Shown piece by piece: positions 23,501-35,747 of a stretch of DNA of 64,000 bases (the stretch's first letter is position 1; each line of letters starts with the position of its first letter). The DNA comes from Ceratopteris richardii (taxonomy: Eukaryota > Streptophyta > Polypodiopsida > Polypodiales > Pteridaceae): positions 86,011,342 to 86,075,341 of the forward strand of contig CM035407.1 in NCBI GenBank assembly GCA_020310875.1, in the 5' to 3' direction. A model generated the notes under the pieces. The model searched no databases. It had not been told where the DNA came from and saw only the letters and a list, made by a program, of their open reading frames with translations. Made by a program: the position numbers and the translations under genes.

Positions 23501-24772
23501 GACTACTGTTCGGAGCATTTGTGCACTTGCAACCCATCATGGTTGGAATGTACATCAATTGGACATTAAAAGAGCATTTCAGAATGGTGACTTGCATGAA
23601 GAAGTGTATGTTTTTCAGCCCCGTGGCTTTGTACAGAAAGGGCATGAAAACCAAGTGGGCAGGTTAAAGAAGGCATTATATGGTTTAAAGCAAGCACCAC
23701 GTGCTTGGTATGAGAAGATACATGCCTATCTGATTGCACATGGTTTTGAGAACAGCCCAACTGAAAGCACCTTATATGTTAAGCGTGCTAATGATGTGCT
23801 TCTGATGATTGTTTTCTATGTTGACAACATGCTGCTCACTGGTCCTATTGAGAAGCATATTGCTGATTTTAAGGTTGATTTGCATGCTTCATTTGAGATG
23901 TCTGATTTGGAGCATTTGCATCACTATTTGGGCATTCAGTTTATGCAAGTTGATGGTGGAATGGCTTTGTGTCAAACGAAATATATTGACACATTATTGT
24001 AGCGTTTTGGCCCTTAAGAATGTAAGCCTATTGCCACTCCTATGGAGACAGGTTTACGATTGAGTCTTCATGATGCTAGAGATGCATTTGGTGCTATTCT
24101 CTATCAGCAGGCTATTGGATGCTTGATTTACTTATGCATTACTCGGCCAGATATTCAGTTTGTTGTCTCACAGATGAGCAAGTTTATGCATTTCCCAGGA
24201 GTCAAGCATTGGCAGGCAGTTAAGCGCATCTTTTGCTACTTGAGTGATACTCGGCTACTTGGTTGTTTTATCCCAAGGGGGGATCACTACCGCCAGATTT
24301 GCATGCTTTTTCTGACTCTGATTGGGCTGGTTGCTATGACAGTCGTGTGTCCACTAGTGGATTTTGCTTCATGCTTGGTAGCTCATGTATATCTTGGTTG
24401 AGCAAGAAGCAGCCTATTGTGGCCACTTCCAGTTGTGAGGCTCAGTATAGGGTAGCTTTCACAGCTAGTGTTGAGTGTGTGTGGCTCAGACGCATTATGG
24501 CTGATTTGGGTGTTGGTCAGTCTTCTGCCACCACCATCTTCACTGACAGTCAGAGCGCATTGCCAGTTGCGAGGAACCCTGTGTTCCATGCTCACACTAA
24601 GCACATTGAGGTGCATTATCATTATGTCAGGGAGAGGTTCTCTGCTGGGGAGATCAGCTTGGCATACGTGCCCACGCAGGAGAGCATTGCAGACCTTTTT
24701 ATGAAGGCTCTGCCTAGGGAGAAGTTTGAAGCTTTCCGCAAAGCTTTGGGCTTACTTCCTTTTGTGGAGTGA
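20514..24772 (+). pseudogene. A2 gag-pol region
   Basis: Same domain order as A1: gag from ATG 20514, zinc-knuckle region near 21365-21410, protease WYFDSG near 21590, pre-integrase LWHACFGHL near 22005, integrase PQQNGVAERKN near 22485, RT YVDNMLL near 23817, RNase H to about 24770. It is a fossil with roughly ten breaks. Confidence 0.9.
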
Positions 24773-24846
24773 TTTCCACATAGCTTGGCACTTCCTTATA
24801 CATGAGTGCAAGCTACTTGTTCATCGCATCACTCCGAGGGGGGATT

Positions 24847-25078
24847 TGTTGATATATTTAGGTAGTGATGTGTGTGAACACACCAGGACCGCTGGGGCAC
24901 TTTTTTCCCTCTTTAGGAGGTTTTTTTGCCCCGGCTTGTATATAGGCCTATTTCCCTAATGGGCTACTTATCTTTGTAATTCTCTAGTAATACATTCAGC
25001 ATTGTGTTTTGTGCTCCAAGCTTCTTCTTCTTCTTCCTTGTGTTGTTCGCGTGCTTATGCAGACATCTAACTCCAACA
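24847..25078 (+). repeat. A2 3' LTR
   Basis: 232 bp, preceded by a G-run polypurine tract (GAGGGGGGATT). About 13 substitutions separate it from the 5' LTR. Confidence 0.94.
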
Positions 25079-25083
25079 AGCAT
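25079..25083. repeat. target-site duplication of A2, right (AGCAT)
   Basis: Matches 19924-19928. Confidence 0.92.
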
Positions 25084-25224
25084 GAAGATAGACTTCTTAG
25101 GTCTTACAAATGCAATCGAACTTGCAGTCTGTGTCTGACCAGACCACTACATGTTTTATTAAAGAACATATACAAACAAGTATTCGGTGGGCATTTGGCC
25201 TTTCACATGGCAGTAATGGTAACA
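25084..25224 (-). repeat. B1 5' LTR, outer part
   Basis: 141 bp beginning TGTTACCATTAC on the minus strand at 25224. It is contiguous with 19773-19928 once A2 is set aside. Confidence 0.9.
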
Positions 25225-25229
25225 CCTAC
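25225..25229. repeat. target-site duplication of B1, right (CCTAC)
   Basis: Matches 2937-2941. Confidence 0.9.
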
Positions 25230-25479
25230 CCAATGTAAGGTACGATGTGATAAGGAGCACCTTGTACACATGAATTCTTCTATAATTTTCTTGAGTGTGT
25301 ATTTTTTTTTTCATTTTATATAGCTTGATGTACAAAGGATTCTACTAATAAAAAATTATCATAATCATACGATTTCCTTGAAATTTATTGGCATTGAAGA
25401 AATTGTGAATGTAAGAGTCTTCGAGAAGCTACCAATAATATGAGAGTGATCTAATATGTCTTAGAATAATAAAGGAACA

Positions 25480-25620
25480 CAACATTTAGAAGAGAGCTTT
25501 GGGGGCTCTAGAGCTCTTGGGGCAAACATTCACCCATGCTCTTGTAGGACTTCAACCCAGGACCTCTTCATTCACATCCATATGACTTAACCACTAGGCC
25601 AAGCATCTTTGCTTGTCTAG
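25480..25620 (-). mobile_element. second tRNA-derived SINE type
   Basis: On the minus strand TTGGCCTAGTGGTTAAG (A box, about 25586-25602) is followed by GGGTTGAAGTCC (B box, 25548-25559), close to the tRNA consensus and correctly spaced. The body downstream (GCATGGGTGAATGTTTGCCC) does not resemble S1-S3, so this is a different family. The ends are uncertain. Confidence 0.65.
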
Positions 25621-26509
25621 AGAGTATAAGCACCTTTGCTTAAGTCTACTCTCGAGACTTCTTCCCTATACTTGAATGACCAAATGATGTCCAACCCAAA
25701 ATCTGTTTGAACCTATTGGACCCTCATGTCATAAACTTCCTTTATAACATTGTTTCCCTCTTGAAAAACATTTTTGTCCTCGAAAATAGAGCTATGTAAA
25801 TAATCTAGGCATCCCCCGAGCTTCATGTACACATTGTACATGATCATCTCTGTGTTGTTTCCCCATATCCTTCCCCTTAAGAAGCCTCATAATAGATCAT
25901 ATCAAAGGTGGGAAACTATCTGAGTGGTGCCTAATATCTCCCATATACACTCAACTCCCATGACATATAACATAATCAAAATGACCTAAGTCCATATGAT
26001 GTATCCTCTATGGAGTAATAGTATGAAAAGCAAGTGTAAAGTGTCGAGCTTATTAGCTTGACCATACCATAATGTACATAATAAATCATAGAGTCCTATG
26101 AAATATAGAACAATGTCCCATAACATGTGACTCTAAACCCATCTAGGACTAGTTTATAAAATTTTCCTCATGCCACTTTAGGTCTTTCTAACCATGAGTG
26201 TACTCATAAGTAATACTTTAATCTAAAATACCTTACAACCTATGCAAATCCATCATCCTAGCTTGCATATAAGACTTCCTTGGTAGTAAAATAAAATCTC
26301 TACATTCCACTAACCAAGAAGTATTTGGTTTGTTGTCCATTACCTTTGGACTAAGCTCTATTGGAAGAGCATCAAATATCACTAATGCAAACTCTATCAT
26401 TTTCTTTTCCATCTAGTTTGCCATATGAATGTAAAAATAATTCCTTCTTGAGATTCAGATAATCCATAAGGATCCATCCTCCTAATTGATGCTCAATCAT
26501 CATGCTCAT

Positions 26510-26521
26510 GATCTAACACCA
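26510..26521 (-). other. primer-site-like motif, possibly of a decayed element
   Basis: Minus strand TGGTGTTAGATC matches 9 of 12 bases of the tRNA-iMet primer site. No LTR pair is recognisable around it. Weak. Confidence 0.25.
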
Positions 26522-27420
26522 ACTAAGAGTGTGGTACCCCAAGAGGTTAGATCTATCCCTATCTCGTAGAAACCCTAAAGAGAGGAGTTGTATTTGTAAA
26601 TGTCCCTAGAATTTCCTAGGAATGTTAACCATCGTTCAATGTTTTGTAAGTGATCAAGGGAGATTAAAGTGATCTCACATTCTGTAACACATAAGCGAGA
26701 GTGTTAGAAAGGAACCAGAGAGGAAAAAGAGTACACAAAAACTGGAAATTTATTATATAATTTTTTGCCTTGTTGCAATCATTCTAATGCAAAACTATTT
26801 TCTCTGATATATTCTCTATCATATTGTATTATGTATTCTCTCTATTTAGAACTTATTACTATTCACGCAATGTTTTGAAGTGATATTCAGGGAATAGAAA
26901 TGGATTGGAAACTATTTTCAGTAATACCCATTCCTCAAACACTATTTGATATAAAGAGAATGTCAGTAAACACACCCTTATGCTCTCATAGTAATTCTAT
27001 CAACTCTTGATCCTCTTCTATAGACACATGTTTTCTCCTCATCATTTTCTTAGGTCACTATGATTTTCTTGGTTTGTTCCTTGTTGTCATATGCTACTTG
27101 TCTTGTACCTCTCTCTTAGGCATTTGAATAGCAATCCTTCTCTCTCATACCTCTTGAAGTGTTCGGGAGCTTCAAAGTATTCTCATTGTTGATCTTCTTC
27201 CTCTAACCACTATTCTCCTTATTAGGATTTTTTGGGTATTCATCTATGGAAGATATCTTACAGTTTTCCATTGAGTCATTCATTTCTACTTCTTTCAAAC
27301 ATTGTTCTTCTTACTTAAATTCAGGTTCCATTTCTATACTTCATACTCCTCTTTTAATTCCTTTTCTATTATTTTTCTTTCATCAGCCTCTTGGAGTACT
27401 ACCATGTATGGGCTTAAGTC

Positions 27421-27486
27421 ATATCCCTCTTCATCTACACACACATTCATGGTTAGCCCTTCTTCATTTACACATACGTCTAGGGT
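27421..27486 (+). repeat. short imperfect tandem repeat in a T/C-rich patch
   Basis: CTTCATCTACACACACATTC recurs about 36 bp later as CTTCATTTACACATACGTC. On the minus strand this reads as an acidic repeated peptide (CVNEEG, CVDEEG) inside a short open frame. I do not recognise a gene here. Confidence 0.4.
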
Positions 27487-28450
27487 CGCTAGTATTTTCA
27501 TCCATCCATGGGGTTCGAAAGCTTCATCTGGAAATACTTGAGGCATGTACATAGGGTCTTGTAGGGGTTGCTCTCCCTCCTCTCATTGCTTCCAATGTTG
27601 TCATTTTCTTCCCTTTGGGTCACCTTGCAAATCCATACTTGGGTATCTTTATTTTTAAAGTTGCTTTTAGCTAGCTTTAAAAATAACTTTTTGACCTGCT
27701 TTTTCACACTTCTGACTATGTAATGAATGATGTGACAACATTTTTATGATCCTCATGCTGAGAGCTATCATATGAGGTCAAAACCCTAAATCAGTAGAAA
27801 ATTAGGATTAGGGTTTTCTCCCAAATCTTATAAAGTTCTCTTCAAGCTCTACAAGATAGACTCATAAAAATTTTACCCATTTTTGTGCCAAAAATGACCA
27901 AGTACCAAAATTATGGTTTCTGCCCTAAATGGATTTTGGACTCATGTGACATCGTTTTCCAAAAATCCCCCCTACAATGGCATATTGGTACAAACTGAAC
28001 TATATATGTAACTTCATTCATCTGCAAACTATCATAAACTCCAAACTTGTACTCCTGAATTGACCTTCAAACCTTTTTTTCAAAAGTCTTCTTCAAAACT
28101 GAATTTGAATTTCCTTAAAAAATTCAGAAACTTGAACTTGTTGAATATGAACCATAATACTTTAGAAAATATGCAAACTAGATATCCAATAGTGTACTCA
28201 TCAAGCAATCATTTGCTTGACAACAAATGTAGCAAGTACTGACTCTGAACCTGCTATCTCCTGTCTTCTCAAACCTAAAAACATACACTAGGATCCACAT
28301 ATTTGCATTTACCTTACGAAAGCTTTCTCAATGTACTTCTTCTATGTCATGTAAATACACTAAACATAATTAAGAACTGAATCCTGGGACTTGTGACTGA
28401 CAACTCACAACTTAGTGTATTATGAACACTGTTGGTTCATCTCTAGCTGT

Positions 28451-28470
28451 ACTCAACTCAACTCAACTCA
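28451..28470. repeat. (ACTCA)4 microsatellite
   Basis: Four perfect ACTCA units. Confidence 0.9.
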
Positions 28471-29225
28471 TGAGTCTCATCAAAATTTCATATCTAGGAT
28501 GACATCATGTCATCATCCTTGTTCTTACTATAAGTCCTTCGTACCTCTTTCCTTCAAAATCTAGTATAAACATATATGTGTGCACTTCTAAAAACATACC
28601 TTTCTGAAATATCAAATTTCTCTTCAATAGAACTCTGGAACCTTCTCCTGAACAGGAACACCTAATGGGAACTTTCTCCAGACATTCTCCTTCTTCCTTC
28701 TTCTTTCAAAGCTGGAACAAAAAGAGAAAGTGACAAAGGAAATATAGGAACATATGTTTTAGGAATACCTGGAATTCTTATAGGTATGACTCTGCATTCT
28801 TTCACGTATGGCTGAAAATAAGTCTCCATGTTTCATCACCCTCTTGGATGATTTAATACTAGTATCCAAAACTCTTCAAATATATCAGACTTTATGAAAT
28901 CTAGAACGTCTTCCTTCATAAATCTGATCTCATATCATTAATACCTGTGTCTGAAACAAATAATTTGAACCCTTTTATTAGCATTGTGCACATGCCAATA
29001 ACTTTCCCTGTCATTCTTCACCTTCACAAAATCTAGAATAAGGTTAGCTGATCTATCATAAAAACCTTGCTGAAAGCATTTTTGGATTCATAACCTTTTG
29101 CAACATAACAAATATCTTCTTCTATCTCTCTCCAACACAAATATGATAGAACTTGAATCTTTGACTTACTTCTTCCAATGCTAAGAACCTTACAAACAAA
29201 GGATAGACAACTGACTCATAAATAC

Positions 29226-29275
29226 TCAAGATCTTTAAGACCTTCAAGCTAATCCAAGATCATATAAGATCATAC
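29226..29275 (+). repeat. 10 bp minisatellite, left of A3
   Basis: Degenerate AAGATCATAC-type units; the array continues at 34438-34505 after A3, which landed inside it. Confidence 0.7.
29271..29275. repeat. target-site duplication of A3, left (CATAC)
   Basis: CATAC here and at 34438-34442. Confidence 0.9.
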
Positions 29276-29506
29276 TGTTGATATATTTAGGTAGTGATGT
29301 GTGTGAACACACTAGGACGGTCGGGGCACTTTTTTCCCTCTTTAGGAGGTTTTTTCCCCCCGGCTTGTATATACGCCTATTGCCCTAATGGGCTACTTAT
29401 CTTTGTACATTCTCTAGTAATACATTCAGTATTGTGTGTTTGTGCTCCAACCTTCTTCTTCTTCCTTGTGTTGTTCGCGTGCTTCCGCAGACGTCTAACT
29501 CCAACA
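29276..29506 (+). repeat. A3 5' LTR
   Basis: 231 bp, TGTTGATA...CCAACA. Confidence 0.94.
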
Positions 29507-29508
29507 AT

Positions 29509-29520
29509 TGGTATCAGAGC
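29509..29520 (+). other. A3 primer-binding site (tRNA-iMet)
   Basis: TGGTATCAGAGC, 2 bp after the LTR. Confidence 0.94.
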
Positions 29521-29861
29521 AGGTTATCGCTTCATCTAGGGCGCCGTCGACACTCCTTCGTTTGCAGTCTCAGAATCACACAAATTTTGGTGAGCATACT
29601 CAGCGTGTTTCCGAGGTCAAAACCGCTTCGCTTTGTGGTGCTGAAATCGCGATCTGAGCTCGTTTCGGCCTCCGAACACACTATCGCAGCGCTTGTGCAG
29701 GCTATTTCGTCTTTTTGTGCCAAAGGTATATACCAGTTTTTGTTCGCCAGTTTAAGCGTCTCGAAGTCTGCTACAGGTCTAGTAGAACTCATCTCGAAAG
29801 TTCTGTTCAACTTTTTGAGATATAGTCAATTTTCTGCATCAAGGTATTTTAGTCACCGGCC

Positions 29862-32800
29862 ATGGCTGAAAGTAGTGATGTATTCCGTATGTTGGCTGTT
29901 GAGGATAAGTTGGATGGTACCAACTACCCATTATGGGCTTATATGATGCGACATGTACTGGTTGCGAAAGGACTGTGGAACATTGTGTAGGGTGTTGAAA
30001 GACGTCCTGTTACACCTGTAACAACAGGTACTGCAAGTACAGGTGCTCGAGCTGATGAAGATGGTGTCGAAGATGATATTCCGCAGATTCCTGTTCGTGC
30101 TACTATTTCTGTTGCACCTACTGTAGATCAGATTCATTGGGATGGCAGAGATGCCCAGGCATATGCATTGATATCTTTGTCTGTCAAACGTGCCATTATT
30201 CCTCACATACGCTCTTGCAGAACAACTAGGGATGCTTGGGATACACTTACCACTTTGTACCAGGCTAGGAATGAGGCTCGTGTTGCTTACCTTCGAAAAC
30301 AGTTGGAGAGTGAGCACATGAATGAAGGTGATTCTATGGACAATTTTCTCACAAAGATCAAAGACCTGAAGGAACAATTGATTTCTGCTGATCAGGTTAT
30401 ACCAGATAGCTCACTTGTGCAGACCGTTCTGAATGGTCTTGCTGATTCATATCAGAGTTTTGCCTCTACCTTCGGTTGATGATGAAAGGCAATCCAAATG
30501 CCTTGTCATTTGAGGAGTTAGTCTCTGTTCTGTTGCAGGAAGATCAGTCCAGGCAAAACAGGTCCATTATGCGTGTTGCAGATCAAGCTTTCCTGGCTAG
30601 TCAGAAGGGCAAAGGAAAATGGGGCTCTTCTACTAGTAAGCAGAAATCTGCAAATGCTGCACAATCGAAGAACCAAGATAAAGATGAGAAGAAATCAGAA
30701 AAGCAGAAATTGTTTTGCAAGTACTGTAAAGGAAATGATCATATTATAAAGAACTGTCCAAAACTGGCTGCTAAAGAGGCAAAGAAGAAAGAGGCTGGAA
30801 TGGTTGTTGCAGAGGCCTCTACACCAAAAACAGAGTCTGCAAATCTTGTGCAGGAAGAAGAATGGGTGTTTACTACTGTCTGCAGTTTTGACCCATCTTC
30901 TCATGATAAGTGCATGTCTGTAGTAGACTCAGATGTTTGGTAATTTGATAGTGGGGCGACCAAACATATTACCTCGCAGCGCAGTTTCTTCTCTTCACTC
31001 GAGCCTGCCCCTACAGGGAATACTGTCACATGTGCCAACAACTCCTCTTATCCTGTTATGGGAGTTGGTGAGATCATTCTGACTACTGCAGATGGTAGTT
31101 CTTTCACTTTGTCAGATGCTTTATTTGTGCCAGGGATCAAAAAGAACCTGTTATCAGTTTCTGCATTAGCCAAGATTGGCTTGGTTGTGAAATTTGTTGA
31201 TGACAGGTGTACAGTTCATGATCTCTCAAATGGCGATGTGATTATTGCTTCTCGCATTTTATGTCGTGGGCTGTATAAGCTCATAGACTATGAAAGATCT
31301 ATGAATGATTCGGCATGTGCAATTCATGATTCTCAGGCTATGTCAGATGCAAAGCTTTGGCATGCACGCTTTAGTCCTCTGAATTTTGCTAGTTTGCTAT
31401 GCCTGCAGAAATCAGAAATGGTGTCCTCTTTGCCCAAACTTGAGGCACCTGGAAAACATGTTTGTGAGGGCTGTATTTTGGGCAAAATGCAGCGTTAATC
31501 CTTTCCAAAAGATGGTTCAGTTCGGGCTACGCAGAAATTGCAGCTTGTACATAGTGATGTCTGTGGTCCTATGCAGACACCCTCTTTTGGAAATTACCTT
31601 TACTTCGTGACTTTCATTGATGATTTTTCCAGGCATGCATGGGTATATCCACTCAAAGCAAAGTCCGAAGTGTTCATGTGCTTCAAACAGTTTTTGGTTT
31701 TGGCTGAAAATCTGTCAGCATGTAAAATGGGCACCCTCCGTTCTGATCGAGGGGGGGAATATATGTCTTCTGATTTTAATGCATTTCTAGCTGAACGTGG
31801 GATAAAACACCAGTGTACAGTGTCGTATACACCTCAACAGAATGGAGTTGCTGAACGAAAGAATAGGTCACTCATGGAGATGGCAAGGTGCATGGTCAAG
31901 AGTCAGGCCTTACGACATAGTTTCTGGCTTGAGGCTGTCATGTGTGCATCATATGTACTGAACATGTGTCCCACTAAAGCACTGCAGTCTATCACTCCAT
32001 ATGAGGCTTGGCATGAACGCAAGCCATCTGTTGCTCATCTGCGTGTTTTTGGTTGTCTGGCATATGCACTAGTGCCTGAACAACATCGCAAAAAATTGGA
32101 TGATAAGGCAGTAAAATGTATTTTTGTTGGGTACAGTTCTGAAAGTAAAGGCTATCGTGTGTATCATCCACAGACTAACCGCATTCTGGTTAGCTGTGAT
32201 GTTGTCTTTGTGGAAGATGCTATTCAGCCATTGCTTTCATGTACTAAGGAGACATCTGTTAGCTCCAAAGACATGTATGATACTTTGATGCCTCTTTTTA
32301 CAGGTGGACAGTCTAGTGCTCGTCCTAATGAGGCAACTTCTCAGCCTTTGCAGGTTTCATATGATGATGCAGATAATTCCATTTCTGATGCAGATTTAGA
32401 TGATGCACTTGTTGATGAGAGAGCTGATATTGAGCAAGCAAAAACTATGCCAAAATGGCTGGTGCAGACTTTGAGTGATAGCAAATTAGATGCACCTTTG
32501 TCATATCGTACTCGTTCAGGCTCTCATAATGCCTCCTTTGCATCAGATTGCTATGCTATGGCTCCATCTAGTCTCTGTGATGAGAATGAGCCTGTTTCTT
32601 TTGATGAAGCACAGAATTCAGAAAATTGGATGGCTGCTATGCAATCTGAATATGATGCTATAATGAAGAATGGTACATGGTCTTTATGTGACCTGCCTCA
32701 TGGCAAGAAGGCCATTGGCACTAAGTGGGTATACAAGGTGAAGCGTAAACCTGATGGTACAGTTGACAGGTATAAGGCTAGGCTTGTTGCAAAGGGTTAT

Positions 32801-34132
32801 GCGAAGGAAAGAGGCATTGATTTTGATGAGACCTTTGCACCTACATGCCGTATGACTACTGTTCGGAGCATTTGTGCACTTGTAGCCCATCATGGTTGGA
32901 ATGTACATCAGTTGGACATTAAAACAGCATTTCTGAATGGTGACTTGCATGAAGAAGTGTATGTTTTTCAGCCCCGTGGCTTTGTGCAAAAAGGGCATGA
33001 AAACCAGGTGTGCAGGTTAAAGAAGGCATTATATGGTTTAAAGCAAGCACCACGTGCTTGGTATGAGAAGATACATGCCTATTTGGTTGCACATGGTTTT
33101 GAGAACAGTCCAACTGAAAGCACCTTATATGTTAAGCGTGCTAATGATGTGCTTCTGATCATTGTTGTATATGTTGATGACATGCTGCTCACTGGTCCTA
33201 TTGAGAAGCATATTGCTGATTTCAAGGCTGATTTGCATGCCTCATTTGAGATGTCTGATTTGGGGCATTTGCATCACTATTTGGGCATTCAGTTTATGCA
33301 AGTTGATGGTGGAATGGCTTTGTGTCAAACAAAATATATTGATACATTATTGTAGCGTTTTGGCCTTGAAGACTGTAAGCCTATTGCCACTCCTATGGAG
33401 ACAGGTTTACGATTGAGTCTTCATGATGCTGGAGATGCATTTGATGCTGTTCTCTATCAGTAGGCTGTTGGATGCTTGATTTACTTATGCATTACTCGGC
33501 CAGATATTCAGTTTGTTGTCTCACAGATGAGCAAGTTTATGCATTGCCCAAGAGTCACGCATTGGAAGGCGGTTAAGCGCATCTTTCGCTACTTGAGTGG
33601 TACTCGGCTACTTGGGTTGTTTTATCCGAAGGGGGGATCACTACCGCCAGATTTGCATGCTTTTTTTAACTCTGATTGGGCTGGTTGGTATGACACTCGT
33701 GTGTCCACCAGTGGTTTTTGCTTCATGCTTGGTAGCTCATGTATATCTTGGTTGAGCAAGAAGAAGCCTATTGTGGCCACTTCCAGTTGTGAGGCTGAGT
33801 ATAGGGCAACTTTCACAGCGACTGTTGAGTGTGTGTGGCTTAGACGCCTTATGGATGATTTGGGTGTTGGCCAGTGTTCTACCACCACCATCTTCACTGA
33901 CATTCAGAGCGCATTGGCAGTTGCGAGGAACCCTGACCCTGTGTTCCATGCTCGCACTAAGCACATTGAGGTGCATTATCACTATGTCAGGGAGAGGTTC
34001 TCTGCTGGGGAGATCAGCTTGGCATATGTGCCCATGCAGGAGAACATTGCAGACGTTTTTACGAAGGCTCTGCCTAGGGAGAAGTTTGAAGCTTTCCGCA
34101 AAGCTTTGGGCTTACTTCCTTTTGTGGAGTGA
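29862..34132 (+). pseudogene. A3 gag-pol region
   Basis: Domain order as in A1. The zinc knuckle CKYCKGNDHIIKNC (about 30718-30762), the integrase core (HSDVCGP, SDRGGEY, PQQNGVAERKN; about 31550-31860), RT YVDDMLL (about 33170-33190) and RNase H (to 34132) are well kept. It is a fossil with about half a dozen breaks. Confidence 0.91.
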
Positions 34133-34206
34133 TTTCCACATAGCTTGGCACTTCCTTATACATGAGTGCCAGATCCTTGTTCACCGCATCACTCCGAGGG
34201 GGGATT

Positions 34207-34437
34207 TGTTGATATATTTAGGTAGTGATGTGTGTGAACACACTAGGAACGCTGGGGCACTTTTTTCCCTCTTTAGGAGGTTTTTTTCCCCCGGCTTGTA
34301 TATACGCCTATTGCCCTAATGGCCTACTTATCTTTGTACATTCTCTAGTAATACATTCAGTATTGTGTGTTTGTGCTCCAAGCTTCTTCTTCTTCCTTGT
34401 GCTGTTCGCGTGCTTCCGCAGGCGTCTAACTCCAACA
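34207..34437 (+). repeat. A3 3' LTR
   Basis: 231 bp, preceded by GAGGGGGGATT. Confidence 0.94.
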
Positions 34438-34505
34438 CATACAAGATCATCCAAGATCTTACAAAATCATATGAGATCATCCAAGATCATACAAGATCTA
34501 TGATC
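34438..34505 (+). repeat. 10 bp minisatellite, right of A3
   Basis: Consecutive 10-mers such as AAGATCATCC, AAGATCTTAC, AAAATCATAT, GAGATCATCC and AAGATCATAC. The first 5 bp are the duplicated CATAC. Confidence 0.8.
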
Positions 34506-34714
34506 TTTCCAACAAAATACCTGTGTAGAATTTGCTCTCATCAAACCTTCATGACTGAATGTTTGATTTGTTACCTGAATGTCTCTAAGTGTCCATGCTT
34601 CTCATATAAAGTTGTCAAACTTTTCTTTAACCAAATCCTTCCAAGAATTTGTAACTCCTACTTGAAACATAAGTGGACAAACTCTCACCTTGAGAACTCC
34701 AAAAAATTGCAAGT
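34506..34714. other. gene-free spacer between A3 and F
   Basis: Nothing recognisable. The last 5 bp (CAAGT, 34710-34714) are the left target duplication of F. Confidence 0.6.
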
Positions 34715-35747
34715 TGTTAAACGATAATACTTTCTATCCAACTTTCGGAAGAGTATTATCGGGTCCTTGGGTTCTTGGGAGTGGTAGGGGTCTGTTAGAC
34801 AGAGGCCCTGTACTATTTTCCCAACTTTTCACACACTCATAAATACTCCATCACGTCTTAGCACAGTGGTTGATTCTGACTACTGACAACTATTCGGCAT
34901 GCTGAATATTAGGACTTCTGGACTGAATCTGCTATAGAAATGGAGCAGAGGTCCTGTTCTGACTTATAACTAATAGAATACTCACTTTTCATTAATTGAA
35001 TACTACTCAATATGCTGATTCCATGTGACAGGTAAGTATACCGAACAATAATACACAGACCACTATAATCGAGATTACGCCAAACTTATCGTATACCGAC
35101 TCAAGTCACAAGTTCCTACCACAATTGACAAACTTACCAATGCTTCTGTTCAAGTACAGATCTTTACCGATACAAGTTCTTCCTAAGATAGGAATTCTTA
35201 GTGAACGCAGACTATTGTATCGAATCTGGTCACTTAATCGAAAAGATACTAAATGCAAATGATTAACTTCGACCTTACACAGTCTCTCGCAGGATGACAA
35301 ACCTACTATTTCATGACGGAAAAGATCCAGAACCGTATATAACTAATCACCAAACAGACGCACAACACAAGACTACCGAATGGAAATCGACACGACAAGG
35401 AGAATAGTAGAATAGTTAGATGCGAATAGAATAGAACAGAACTCAATGTGCTCATCAATACCTCATACATAGTCTCAAATATGATGCTCGCAATTTCCCA
35501 AATTGGATCAATATAACAGACAGACAGACACAATACTATACTTGCAAATTCCAAACACCTCGGTTCTAGACGTGATCAACCCATTCGCTACAATGCCCAA
35601 CAGAACAGAGGTTCTTTTCGAAACCTACCGATCTTTACCGCTTTCCTTTGTGCGCTTTAAATAGAAGTCTGCTACAATGTTTCCGCGAATCCACTTTTTA
35701 CGGCACCTGTCCGGGTTCATCCGTCCTGGTTCGGCGGCCCTCTAACA
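34715..35747 (-). repeat. F 3' LTR
   Basis: 1033 bp; minus strand starts TGTTAGAGGGCCGCC and ends GTTTAACA. Nearly identical to 45835-46867. Confidence 0.95.

Larger units (their letters stand above)
19929..25078 (+). mobile_element. A2: Ty1/copia element inserted in the B1 5' LTR
   Basis: A 5150 bp member of family A with LTRs 19929-20158 and 24847-25078, tRNA-iMet primer site at 20161-20172, gag-pol and target duplication AGCAT. LTR-LTR difference is about 6%. The coding region has roughly ten breaks, so it is an older relative of A1. Confidence 0.94.
2942..25224 (-). mobile_element. B1: old Ty1/copia element, host of nested insertions
   Basis: Minus-strand copia element with LTRs of about 297 bp (TGTTACC...TTCA). 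Its own DNA is about 5.3 kb; the rest is element C (with A1 inside) and element A2. Order on the minus strand is 5' LTR, primer site, leader, gag, protease, integrase, RT, RNase H, polypurine tract, 3' LTR, which is the copia order. The LTRs differ by about 12% and the coding region is heavily broken (many breaks), making it the oldest dated element in the window. Both ends and the 5 bp target duplication are preserved. A second copy of the family, B2, lies at 55980-60880. Confidence 0.92.
25230..29275. other. gene-free spacer
   Basis: About 4 kb of AT-rich DNA with no recognisable protein domain. It contains a SINE (about 25480-25620), a lone primer-site-like motif (26510-26521), a T/C-rich patch with short open frames (27240-27710), an (ACTCA)4 repeat at 28451-28470, and the start of a 10 bp minisatellite (29226-29275). 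It reads on past A3 at 34443 and past F at 46873. Confidence 0.6.
29276..34437 (+). mobile_element. A3: Ty1/copia element
   Basis: A 5162 bp family A member with 231 bp LTRs, tRNA-iMet primer site at 29509-29520, gag-pol, G-run polypurine tract and target duplication CATAC. The LTRs differ by about 4%. The coding region has about half a dozen breaks. Confidence 0.94.

Noticed and set aside
25501-25620. A true tRNA gene
   Set aside because: The promoter boxes are good, but acceptor and anticodon stems do not pair and the sequence continues into a SINE-like body.
27246-27707. Small genes on either strand in the T/C-rich patch
   Set aside because: Low-complexity composition opens frames on both strands; no domain or start context supports a gene.
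34438-34505. CRISPR-like array
   Set aside because: Ten-bp degenerate units without spacers in a plant nuclear context; it is a minisatellite.
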